From the NCBI RefSeq assembly GCF_002846395.1, contig NZ_PJMU01000001.1, positions 620,001 through 684,000 on the forward strand: DNA of 64,000 bases. The letters run 5' to 3'. The translations under genes were made by a program, and so were the position numbers. The stretch is from Pontibacter ramchanderi. GTDB lineage: Bacteria > Bacteroidota > Bacteroidia > Cytophagales > Hymenobacteraceae. This document shows, one piece after another, positions 24,662 through 31,948 of this stretch (positions are counted from its first letter, which is position 1; each line of letters starts with the position of its first letter). Under the pieces are notes generated by a model that was not told the origin of the DNA, searched no databases, and was given only the letters and a program-made list of their open reading frames with translations.

Positions 24662-26365
24662 TTATCTGTTGGGGTCCTGCAGGTTGGCGCCGATACCCTC
24701 TATACCTGCAGCCGTACGAAAACCGCTCACCAGGCAATCTTTCCAATAATTGAAGACAGAGCGGTTCCGGGCACGCACCACCTCAATTGTTCCGGCCCGC
24801 AATTCCTCACCTTCGCCTGGGTTATCTGACTTGATCACTACTTTGTTGGCCACTTTTGAAAGTATCTTTTTGCCGAGTGACTGCCGCTTGTCTTCATCCT
24901 TGGTCAGCACATCAACTTTAAAATTCTGATAGCGCACGTTCAGGTTTCCACTTGCATTGTTTCGGTAGAGTTCCATTTTGAAATCGCTCTTCTGCAGGCT
25001 GCCCTCCTTCACACTAATGAAGGTTGTGGGTTCCAGAATCGGGTTCAGAATGGCAGGATTAGTAGGACCGGTTGTGCCCTGTATGGTATGGTAGCCGCTC
25101 GGGTCTAGTAGGTCCAACCTGATGGTGACCGCTATAGGCGCCTTTCCGTATACCTGCGTTTTCGCCTCCACTATGGCAGGCCTTTGGGCTGAGATGCGGT
25201 TTTTGTCGTTGGTAACGTTCGTGATGGTAGCGTAAAGATTTTCGAAGGTGATCAGGCCTTTTTCGGTCGCTTCTTCAGCAAGCTCTTCGTAGCGGATGTG
25301 CATACCTTGTACCTCTATTTTATTTAGCGTGAGTCCGGTTTTTAAATCCCGGATGATATCGTGCGGCAAGGGCTTGTTTCCCTTAACCGCGAAGTTTTTG
25401 CGATCCATGAAAGCACTCAGAGACGGGTTTTTGATTACCACATGAGACGCCACAAGGTTATTATACCTGGAGTGCACCTTATAATTCACGCCACTTGCAT
25501 TTATTTCCGGCACGTCGAGTCGAATGGTCGAAACAGCTTTCCCTTTCTGCCGAGCCAGCGCCGCATTGTCCAGCAATGGGACCAATTTGAACTGGCCAAT
25601 GTTGAGAGTACCGTCTTCGGTATCGGCTTTAAGTGCTGAAGCCTGTAACTTATAGGTGCCATCAGGAAGCATAAACGCTGCTTCTCCTGACTCCAATGCG
25701 ATGCGCCGCGCATAATAAGCACGCTCTTTATTTTGAAATGAAGCGCTGTCCAATTCAAAATTCTTCACCAGAATCGTCAGGTCCTCCAATGAGATCCTGT
25801 TTGCCTTGGCTTTCTGCCCTTCCCTGATGCGAAGAGTTGCCTTATCTACTTCGATCTGCCCGACCCGGAGTCCTTTAAGTATCCCATCCACCGCTTCATG
25901 CAATGGTTCATGGCTTTGTGAGGTGTCCTGTCGCATTTCTGTGATCAGGATGGTGGGCTGCTGAAGGCGCAGTTTGCTCAGATCAAGTGGTTTTCCGCGC
26001 AGGATGCCGACGAAATTAATGCCGGCCAATGCCAGATCTTTTGTCTTCAGATCCAGCAGGGTTCGGGGTATGTTTACGGGGGCAGTATCTTGTTGGGCAC
26101 TTACCTGGCGCTCATCCCATACTTCAAAGCTAGGCACTAAGTGGATCGAGTCAGCCGTTATATTTCCATTCAGCAGCGAGGAATCCAGGCCATGCAGTTG
26201 TAAGGTATAGAGCCCCTTAGATTCTTCCTGTACCCGTGACTCTAATTCATCTTTTAGCCAGGGAGTAAGGAATTGCGACGTCAGCAAGCCAACGATGATC
26301 AACAATAGCGCAAGGACGAGCAGTAGCCATACCCACCACGTACGAAGGAGCGATTTATAGTTCAC
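24662..26365 (-). CDS. Membrane-anchored AsmA/DUF748-like periplasmic protein
   Basis: The 567-residue protein has one N-terminal transmembrane helix (about residues 9-31, WWVWLLLVLALLLIIVGLL), and the remainder is predicted to be periplasmic. Repeated beta-rich segments of the type LDLKTKDLALAGINF, LRLQQPTILI and IRISLED-like strands follow, as in AsmA-like proteins linked to lipid or outer-membrane homeostasis. The C-terminus ends FNYWKDCLVSGFRTAAGIEG, a tail seen in related Bacteroidetes proteins. I did not find a specific family motif, so the assignment is structural and tentative. It is divergent from the TetR-hydrolase pair. Confidence 0.5.
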   Translation of the reverse strand: MNYKSLLRTWWVWLLLVLALLLIIVGLLTSQFLTPWLKDELESRVQEESKGLYTLQLHGLDSSLLNGNITADSIHLVPSFEVWDERQVSAQQDTAPVNIPRTLLDLKTKDLALAGINFVGILRGKPLDLSKLRLQQPTILITEMRQDTSQSHEPLHEAVDGILKGLRVGQIEVDKATLRIREGQKAKANRISLEDLTILVKNFELDSASFQNKERAYYARRIALESGEAAFMLPDGTYKLQASALKADTEDGTLNIGQFKLVPLLDNAALARQKGKAVSTIRLDVPEINASGVNYKVHSRYNNLVASHVVIKNPSLSAFMDRKNFAVKGNKPLPHDIIRDLKTGLTLNKIEVQGMHIRYEELAEEATEKGLITFENLYATITNVTNDKNRISAQRPAIVEAKTQVYGKAPIAVTIRLDLLDPSGYHTIQGTTGPTNPAILNPILEPTTFISVKEGSLQKSDFKMELYRNNASGNLNVRYQNFKVDVLTKDEDKRQSLGKKILSKVANKVVIKSDNPGEGEELRAGTIEVVRARNRSVFNYWKDCLVSGFRTAAGIEGIGANLQDPNR

Positions 26366-26548
26366 GTATTCTGTTTGTTTCAGTTGAGTACGAGCCTTGG
26401 CTCTATGTGTTTATAACCTTGCAAAACTATTGTTGTTTAAAAATACCGCTCTCTATGCATTGCCAGGTATAGCTGGTGAGTTCCTGGTTCTGTTTATTCA
26501 TAAACTGTATCAAGGAGCACAAAATGGGGCGAAATGCAACCAATATTA

Positions 26549-26577
26549 TGAACGAACGTTCAATCATAGTATATTTG
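26549..26577 (+). promoter_or_regulatory. TetR operator and promoter of the regulator-hydrolase pair
   Basis: TGAACGAACGTTCA (26549-26562) is a perfect palindrome with 6-base arms around AA. It is followed seven bases later by TATATTTG (26570-26577), an exact -7 element, 19 bases before the ATG of the TetR-family gene. A repressor bound to the palindrome would block polymerase between the -33 and -7 regions, which fits autoregulation. No clear TTTG element lies upstream. Confidence 0.6.
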
Positions 26578-26596
26578 GACAAAAGTTCATGATTCA

Positions 26597-27154
26597 ATGT
26601 CCCGATTTCAGGAAAAAAGAGAACAGAGTATTAATAAGTTGGTGGAAGTAGCGCTCAGGCTTTTTGCATTGAAAGGTTACGAAGCCACATCGATCCGCGC
26701 CATTGCACAGGAAGCAGGTATATCGCTCGGGCTGCTTTACAACTACTTTAAAAGTAAAGACGAGTTGCTGGAGGAGATTTTTCGCCGCAGCGTGGAAGAC
26801 GTGCACGCCTCCTTTGCACTCCATCCCGAACAAGGAGGCACAGGTATAGAACAGCACATCCGGCAGACGGTGAAGCTGTTGAAAGAAAAGAAGAGCTTCT
26901 GGAAGTTGCTGCACGGAATACGTCTGCAGTCTGAGGTTGTAAGGCAACTGATGACTGAAATGCAGCAGCAGACCGCCTACATTGAAGATCGCATAAAACA
27001 GAACCTGGTCGAGGCAGGCATTCCCTTCCCTGACCTGGAGGCCAAACTGCTTTTCGCCACCATCGACGGCATGGCAGGCCATTTCCTGCTCTACGACAAT
27101 TACCCCATCGATGACGTGGCTTCTCTCCTGATCATGAAATACAAAAAGACTTAA
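26597..27154 (+). CDS. TetR/AcrR-family transcriptional regulator
   Basis: The 185-residue protein has the N-terminal helix-turn-helix of the family (residues 10-55: VALRLFALKGYEATSIRAIA, then GISLGLLYNYFKSKDELLEEI). A helical ligand-binding domain follows to the C-terminus. It probably represses its own promoter and the hydrolase gene 13 bases downstream; the inducer would then be a hydrophobic compound handled by the hydrolase. A palindromic operator candidate lies upstream of it. Confidence 0.88.
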   Translation: MSRFQEKREQSINKLVEVALRLFALKGYEATSIRAIAQEAGISLGLLYNYFKSKDELLEEIFRRSVEDVHASFALHPEQGGTGIEQHIRQTVKLLKEKKSFWKLLHGIRLQSEVVRQLMTEMQQQTAYIEDRIKQNLVEAGIPFPDLEAKLLFATIDGMAGHFLLYDNYPIDDVASLLIMKYKKT

Positions 27155-27167
27155 TCGTTTTATTAAA

Positions 27168-28025
27168 ATGAAATCACCTCGATGGCTTGACCGCATTCTA
27201 TACCCATTTGCGCACCAGGTGGTGCAGCTGCAAACCGGTAGCATGCACTACGTAGACGAAGGACAGGGAGAGCCCATTGTATTTGTGCACGGCACGCCCA
27301 CCTGGTCTTTTGTCTGGCGGCAACAGATTAAGGCACTTAGCCGCACTCACCGTTGTATAGCACCTGATCACCTGGGCTTCGGCCTCTCAGACAAGCCGCT
27401 AAATTTTGCTTATACCCCTGAGGCACACGCGCATAACCTGGAGCAGTTCATCGAACACCTTCAGCTAAAAGACATCACGCTGGTCGTGCATGATTTTGGC
27501 GGGCCCATTGGATTGAACTATGCCCTGAAGCACCCGGAAAATATCAAGCGACTCATTATTTTAAATACCTGGATGTGGTCGCTCGAAGACGAATCTCAAA
27601 TGATGAAAATCAGTGGTTTTCTGAACAGCATTGTTGGTCGTTTTCTATACCTGAACCTGGGTTTCTCCGCTCGCCTGCTATTGCCCAAAGGCTACCACCA
27701 AAAACGCCACCTCAGCAAAGACGTGCACCAACATTACCTGAAGCCGCTCAATAACAGCAGAAGCCGCATCGGGACCTGGCGTTTTGCCATTGCCTTAAAG
27801 GAATCCGGCCCTTGGTTTGCCAGCCTCTGGAACCAGCGCGAAAATTTACGCGCTATACCTAAGCTGATCCTCTGGGGCGAAAAGGACAAACTGCTCCCCT
27901 CCCACCTGCTAGAACGATGGGTACAAGCTTTTCCAGAGGCCCAGGTAAAGCGTTTTGATGCGGGTCATTTTGTGCAGGAAGAGAAAGGAGGCGAAGTAGC
28001 GGACGCGATCAAAGAATTTATATAA
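27168..28025 (+). CDS. Alpha/beta-fold hydrolase, haloalkane dehalogenase-like superfamily
   Basis: The 285-residue protein has the oxyanion motif HGTPTWSF (41-48), the nucleophile Asp109 in VVHDFGGPIG and the catalytic His267 in DAGHFVQ. The architecture matches haloalkane dehalogenases and epoxide hydrolases. The residue after the nucleophile is Phe110 rather than the halide-binding Trp, and the HGNP Asn is replaced by Thr. Dehalogenase activity is therefore doubtful and another ester or epoxide substrate more likely. It is co-transcribed with a TetR-family regulator. Confidence 0.75.
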   Translation: MKSPRWLDRILYPFAHQVVQLQTGSMHYVDEGQGEPIVFVHGTPTWSFVWRQQIKALSRTHRCIAPDHLGFGLSDKPLNFAYTPEAHAHNLEQFIEHLQLKDITLVVHDFGGPIGLNYALKHPENIKRLIILNTWMWSLEDESQMMKISGFLNSIVGRFLYLNLGFSARLLLPKGYHQKRHLSKDVHQHYLKPLNNSRSRIGTWRFAIALKESGPWFASLWNQRENLRAIPKLILWGEKDKLLPSHLLERWVQAFPEAQVKRFDAGHFVQEEKGGEVADAIKEFI

Positions 28026-28090
28026 AGAATTTTTAATATTTATTGCGGCTAAAGTAATCTTTTTCATACCTTTATAGTCAAATTAAAACT

Positions 28091-28687
28091 ATGAAAAAGA
28101 TCATACCTTTTGCGTGGCTTTTAGCTCTTCCACTTTTCCTTGCTTCATGTGATAAACAGGACGACGAAAGCACTACGATTGTGCCGAAAGTGGAGGCGAC
28201 AATGGAAAGGTCTTTTCTTTACTTTGAATCAGAAGAAGAGGACAGGGCCGTATACAGCCTTAGCCAGCGGGAAATGCAGCTCGCCTCGGACGAAGAAAAA
28301 CTACAGATAGACTTTGAGCCATCCCGCCCAACTGCAAACGACGCATTGGTATTTACTATAAAACAAAGCGACCTTCTGCAAGGCTTTGTCGGCACGTATG
28401 CTATCCGATCTCTTTCCAACAACAAAAAGGGACGAGCTGACATTACTTATTATCATTACTACAACAAGACGAGCAAAAGCGCGCTCTTCAGTAGCGGTAA
28501 CCGCATGGAGGGACAGCTTGAAATAAACACGTACAATGCCGCGACGGGCCTTGCCAGTGGCAGTTTTGAGGTGACGATTAGCAGTGTAACTGATCCTGCA
28601 TCCTACGAGAGTAACCCGAGCAAGCCCCGTAAGTGCAACATCGTGTTGAAAGGCAGCTTCAACAATCTCAAACTTACGAGCAACTAG
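28091..28687 (+). CDS. Lipoprotein of unknown function
   Basis: I do not recognise this 198-residue protein. It begins with a lipoprotein signal peptide (MKKIIPFAWLLALPLFLASC, lipobox LASC with Cys20). The mature part is rich in Ser, Glu and Asp and in short beta strands such as YHYYNKTSKSALFS and GQLEINTYNAATG. It has a promoter-like TACCTTTA about 20 bases before the ATG, just after the hydrolase gene, and ends before a strong bidirectional terminator. Confidence 0.6.
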   Translation: MKKIIPFAWLLALPLFLASCDKQDDESTTIVPKVEATMERSFLYFESEEEDRAVYSLSQREMQLASDEEKLQIDFEPSRPTANDALVFTIKQSDLLQGFVGTYAIRSLSNNKKGRADITYYHYYNKTSKSALFSSGNRMEGQLEINTYNAATGLASGSFEVTISSVTDPASYESNPSKPRKCNIVLKGSFNNLKLTSN

Positions 28688-28709
28688 GCATATAAACCAA
28701 CTCATTAGA

Positions 28710-28743
28710 ATAAAAGCCAGCCGCTTCCGCGGCTGGCTTTTAT
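28710..28743. terminator. Bidirectional rho-independent terminator
   Basis: ATAAAAGCCAGCCGC (28710-28724) and its exact complement (28729-28743) form a 15-bp stem with a TTCC loop, and T-runs follow on both strands. It ends the plus-strand lipoprotein gene and the minus-strand hisIE, whose TAA stop lies inside the stem. Confidence 0.9.
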
Positions 28744-29345
28744 TTTTTATGACGCTCTTCCAGCACCTCCACCACATCGGCTAATTCCAGGCCAGTAGCA
28801 GCCAGCAGCACCAACAGGTGGTATAGCAGGTCGGCTGCCTCTCCCTTCATGGTATCCAGTTTGCCGGCCACCGCGTCTATCACTGTTTCCACGGCCTCCT
28901 CGCCTACTTTTTGAGCGATCTTGTTCACACCTTTGTCGAACAGAAAATTAGTATAGGACGCTTCGGTCGGATTGGCTCTGCGCTGTTGTATCACCTCTTC
29001 CAGTTTGGCTAGGAACTGAATAGCCGCCATGCGCTTCGCTCCTGCATCCTCTCCGAAACAACTGGTATCGCCGGTGTGGCAAGTGGGGCCGCTAGGATTT
29101 ACTTTGATCAGAAGTGAGTCGTTGTCGCAGTCCTCGGCTATGCTCACCACCTGCAAGGTATGGCCGGAAGTTTCACCTTTGGTCCAGAGGCGGTTTTTGG
29201 AACGGGAGAAAAAAGTCACCAGCCCTTCTTTATGTGTCTTGTCAAAGGCCTCCTGGTTCATGTAACCCAGCATCAGCACCTGACTTGTGGCAGCATCCTG
29301 TATCACAGCAGGCACCAGCCCACCCATTTTATCGAAATCTAGCAC
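28740..29345 (-). CDS. hisIE: Bifunctional phosphoribosyl-AMP cyclohydrolase / phosphoribosyl-ATP pyrophosphatase
   Basis: The 201-residue fusion carries out the second and third steps of histidine synthesis. The N-terminal cyclohydrolase (about 1-110) has LGYMNQEAFDKT, the metal-site DCDNDSLLIKV and HTGDTSCF. The C-terminal pyrophosphatase (about 112-195) has SYTNFLFDKGVNKIAQKVGEEAVET and EAADLLYHLLVLL. It is the last gene of the hisHAF-IE operon, 217 bases after hisF; that gap contains AT-rich junction repeats. Confidence 0.94.
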   Translation of the reverse strand: MLDFDKMGGLVPAVIQDAATSQVLMLGYMNQEAFDKTHKEGLVTFFSRSKNRLWTKGETSGHTLQVVSIAEDCDNDSLLIKVNPSGPTCHTGDTSCFGEDAGAKRMAAIQFLAKLEEVIQQRRANPTEASYTNFLFDKGVNKIAQKVGEEAVETVIDAVAGKLDTMKGEAADLLYHLLVLLAATGLELADVVEVLEERHKK

Positions 29346-29562
29346 AGTTTATAATTTGAAAGTTTAAAATAGGCTAATGGTTAAATTGTTGAAAGGTTAA
29401 ACTGTTTATTGTCCTTAACCGATTCGGCCAAGTAAACTTCTGTCCGATCATGCTCTGGCAATGAATCCGCAACTTCTGCCTAATCGTCGCGCACAACAAT
29501 TTAACCATTCAGCCATCTAACAATTCACTACATCACAAAATCACTCAATCACTAAATTAGAA
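29346..29562. repeat. AT-rich degenerate junction repeat between hisF and hisIE
   Basis: The gap holds repeated short units such as GGTTAAATTGTTG, AGGTTAAACTGTT, AACAATTTAACC and CTAACAATTCAC, some in inverted orientation. There is no coding potential. Similar units are present at 1257-1406, 16599-16655, 31616-31650, 37631-37680, 39190-39232, 40245-40325 and 61414-61455, mostly between genes of one operon. Confidence 0.5.
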
Positions 29563-30321
29563 TCACACCCGAACCGCTATACCTTCTGCTTTCAGGAACC
29601 GCTTCAGGTCCGGAATATCCAGTTCGCGGAAGTGAAAGAGGCTGGCGGCCAGAGCGGCGTCGGCATGGGCTACCTGAAAAGCATCGGCGAAGTGCTGCAT
29701 GGTGCCCGCACCTCCTGAAGCAACGACCGGAACAGAAACAGCTTCCGAAACCGCCTGGGTAATGTCCAGCGCAAATCCAGCTTTGGTGCCGTCGTTGTTC
29801 ATGCTGGTCAGCAGGATCTCACCAGCACCCAGATCCACTACTCTCTTCGCCCAGTCTACGGTGGCATGCTCGGTCTCAACGGTTCCGGCGCGGGCGTATA
29901 CCTTCCAACCCGCCGCTTCGGTATGCTTGGTGTCGATGGCTACCGTCACACATTGACTGCCGAAGCGACGGGCCAGGTCATCTACCAAATGCGGGTTCCG
30001 AATGGCGGCCGAATTGACCGATACCTTATCGGCGCCAGCCATCAAAAGCACCTCCACGTCGGCCACGGCACTGATGCCGCCTCCTACTGTGAATGGTATG
30101 TCGATGTGACGGGCAATGTCGCGTACTAGCTCGGCAAAGGTTTTGCGCTCTTCGTTAGTAGCGGTGATATCCAGAAACACTAGTTCGTCGGCACCTTGTT
30201 CGGCATACCAATTGGCCAGTTCCACCGGGTCACCGGCATCGCGGATGTTCTCAAAACGGATGCCCTTTACGGTGCGCCCGTTCTTTATGTCCAGACAAGG
30301 TATGATGCGTTTAGTTAACAT
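29563..30321 (-). CDS. hisF: Imidazole glycerol phosphate synthase, cyclase subunit
   Basis: The 252-residue TIM barrel converts PRFAR and ammonia to imidazole glycerol phosphate and AICAR. It has the catalytic Asp in [16 protein letters not shown] (Asp11) and Asp in [13 protein letters not shown], plus the phosphate loops GGISA and ASGGAGT. It overlaps hisA by seven bases and works as a complex with HisH. Confidence 0.95.
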   Translation of the reverse strand: MLTKRIIPCLDIKNGRTVKGIRFENIRDAGDPVELANWYAEQGADELVFLDITATNEERKTFAELVRDIARHIDIPFTVGGGISAVADVEVLLMAGADKVSVNSAAIRNPHLVDDLARRFGSQCVTVAIDTKHTEAAGWKVYARAGTVETEHATVDWAKRVVDLGAGEILLTSMNNDGTKAGFALDITQAVSEAVSVPVVASGGAGTMQHFADAFQVAHADAALAASLFHFRELDIPDLKRFLKAEGIAVRV

Positions 30322-31037
30322 AAAAATCGCGCTAAATCCTTTAATGTGATGGTCCCTTCGTAGATCGCCTTCCCGATGATGGCACCGGTTACGCCGATCT
30401 CCTGCAGTTCCTTCAAATCCTGTACGGTTGTGACGCCGCCACTGGCAATTATTTGAGCATCAGGCAAGGTGAGTTTCAGGTGACGGTAGGTGTTGGTGGA
30501 AGGTCCCTGCAGCTTGCCGTCTTTGCTAACATCGGTGCAGATGAAAAGTTTGGCCCCCGTCTTCAGATAACCTGACATAAAATCCTGCAGCGGGTATTTA
30601 CTCTCTTCGGTCCAGGCGCTGATGGCGATGTTAGTGCCTTTGAAATCGGCTCCGATGATGATCTTATCGGAACCGTATTGCAAGAGCCAGTTCTTTACCT
30701 TCTCCGGTTCACGCACCGCGATACTACCTGCTGTAATCTGTGCTGCACCCGCATCAAAAGCCAGTTTAACGGCTTCGTCTGACTGCAGACCACCGCCAAA
30801 GTCGATTGTCAGGTTGGTGTTGGCGGCAATGCGCTCGAGTACGTTCAGGTTCACCGGTTTGCGGGCGCGGGCGCCGTCGAGGTCCACCAGGTGCAGCCGT
30901 TTGATGCCGTTGGCTTCGAAGCGTTTGGCCACTTCCAACGGATTGTTGTCGTAGGTGGTTTGCTGAGCGAAGTCGCCCTCGGTGAGGCGCACGCACTGGC
31001 CACCGATCAGGTCAATGGCAGGGATAATTTCCATCAT
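30315..31037 (-). CDS. hisA: Phosphoribosylformimino-AICAR ribotide isomerase
   Basis: The 240-residue half-barrel-duplicated TIM protein catalyses the Amadori rearrangement before HisF. It has the catalytic Asp in [14 protein letters not shown] and the second in [16 protein letters not shown], with phosphate loops FGGGLQS and ASGGVTT. Its start overlaps the hisH stop by four bases. Confidence 0.95.
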   Translation of the reverse strand: MMEIIPAIDLIGGQCVRLTEGDFAQQTTYDNNPLEVAKRFEANGIKRLHLVDLDGARARKPVNLNVLERIAANTNLTIDFGGGLQSDEAVKLAFDAGAAQITAGSIAVREPEKVKNWLLQYGSDKIIIGADFKGTNIAISAWTEESKYPLQDFMSGYLKTGAKLFICTDVSKDGKLQGPSTNTYRHLKLTLPDAQIIASGGVTTVQDLKELQEIGVTGAIIGKAIYEGTITLKDLARFLC

Positions 31038-31615
31038 AAGGCAAGGAAGTTTTTAAGGATCTGTGAACCGGCAGGACCGCTTTTTTCGGGGTGATACTGC
31101 GCAGCGTAGAAGTTTTTATACTGTAGGGCAGCTGAAAAGGGCTCCGGATAGGAAGTTTGCGCAATCGTGTACTCGCTTAGCGGCACATAATAGCTATGTA
31201 CGTAGTAGGCGAATTCCCCCTCGGCTATACCTTCAAACAAGGGCGATTGCAAGTTCTCCAGCTGATTCCATCCCATGTGCGGCACTTTCAGGTCCGTCTC
31301 GAAGCGCTTCACTGGCAAAGGGATGATGCCCAGCAAATCGGTATCACCTTCTTCGGAGTGCTCGCAAAGCAGCTGCATTCCCAAACACACGCCAAAAAAA
31401 GGCTGCTCGAGCGTTGGCAACAACTTGTCGAGGTTGCGGGCCCGCAACTGTGCCATGGCCGACGAGGCCTCCCCCACGCCCGGAAATATTACCTTATCCG
31501 CCGCCTTGATCGTCTCAAAATCGCAGCTCAGCGTAGCCTGTACGCCCAACCGCTCCAGCGCAAACTGCACCGACTGCACATTACCCGCTTTGTAATCAAC
31601 TATAACTAAATCCAT
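31034..31615 (-). CDS. hisH: Imidazole glycerol phosphate synthase, glutaminase subunit
   Basis: The 193-residue class I glutamine amidotransferase supplies ammonia to HisF. The catalytic Cys is in FFGVCLGMQLLCE and the His/Glu pair in YAAQYHPEKSG. It is the first structural gene of this his operon, 144 bases downstream of a separate His leader peptide. Confidence 0.95.
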   Translation of the reverse strand: MDLVIVDYKAGNVQSVQFALERLGVQATLSCDFETIKAADKVIFPGVGEASSAMAQLRARNLDKLLPTLEQPFFGVCLGMQLLCEHSEEGDTDLLGIIPLPVKRFETDLKVPHMGWNQLENLQSPLFEGIAEGEFAYYVHSYYVPLSEYTIAQTSYPEPFSAALQYKNFYAAQYHPEKSGPAGSQILKNFLAL

Positions 31616-31654
31616 TATATATAATGTGTAATGAATAGTGAAGAATGATTAATA

Positions 31655-31690
31655 AATCCTGTAAATCCTTGAATCCTGTAAATCCTGATT
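31655..31690. repeat. Tandem AATCCTGTAAATCCT repeat
   Basis: Two copies of AATCCTGTAAATCCT (31655-31669 and 31672-31686) lie between the his attenuator and hisH. The same core in the opposite orientation is at 34070-34084 beyond the S9 peptidase gene. Similar intergenic repeats are familiar from other Bacteroidetes genomes; their function is unknown. Confidence 0.6.
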
Positions 31691-31696
31691 CAGACA

Positions 31697-31732
31697 ACAA
31701 AAAAAGCCTGACTCTGTTCGGAGTCAGGCTTT
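31697..31732 (-). terminator. Attenuator terminator of the hisHAF-IE operon
   Basis: On the minus strand a perfect 12-bp stem (arms 31721-31732 and 31703-31714) with a 6-base loop is followed by an uninterrupted T-run (31705-31698), giving a strong intrinsic terminator between leader and hisH. The 5' arm and loop contain CTCCGAA, which is complementary to TTCGGAG in leader codons 18-20. The leader can thus form an antiterminator with it. Confidence 0.88.
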
Positions 31733-31759
31733 AGGAAAATATATTTTAGTAATACTAAA

Positions 31760-31837
31760 TCAAATCCATAGGCAGACGGCTCCGAAACTTGTGCTTCGTG
31801 CATGATGATGGTGCAGATGTGCCATTGTGCCTTTCAT
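31760..31837 (-). CDS. hisL: Histidine leader peptide of the hisHAF-IE operon
   Basis: This 25-codon ORF (ATG at 31837) encodes MKGTMAHLHHHHARST followed by a short tail ending CLWI. Five of the residues at positions 7-12 are His. Ribosome stalling there under low His-tRNA would leave codons 18-20 free to pair with the terminator 5' arm, allowing read-through into hisH. The ORF is directly behind an exact -7 element and only five bases separate them, so the transcript may be nearly leaderless. Confidence 0.9.
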   Translation of the reverse strand: MKGTMAHLHHHHARSTSFGAVCLWI

Positions 31838-31842
31838 TGTTG

Positions 31843-31850
31843 CAAATATA
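31843..31850 (-). promoter_or_regulatory. -7 promoter element of the hisHAF-IE operon
   Basis: The minus strand reads TATATTTG, an exact TAnnTTTG, five bases upstream of the His leader ATG. At the 19-base spacing the upstream sequence is ATGG, not TTTG, so the -33 element is weak or absent. Confidence 0.6.
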
Positions 31851-31936
31851 GGTCGCGGCCTTCGTATTACCATGCTTATACCTGATTCTTTTTAATCTAG
31901 CATACGATTGTCGTTTCAGAATGTCGGGTTTTCGGC

Positions 31937-31944
31937 TATTTTTG
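31937..31944 (+). promoter_or_regulatory. Possible -7 element of the S9 peptidase gene
   Basis: TATTTTTG is an exact match to TAnnTTTG, four bases before the ATG of the S9 peptidase gene. If used, the transcript would begin at or next to the start codon. No -33 element is at the usual distance, so it may be fortuitous. Confidence 0.35.
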
Positions 31945-31948
31945 GAGC

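Noticed and set aside
27168..28025. Naming the alpha/beta hydrolase a haloalkane dehalogenase
   Set aside because: The halide-stabilising Trp and Asn positions are Phe and Thr; only superfamily membership is supported.
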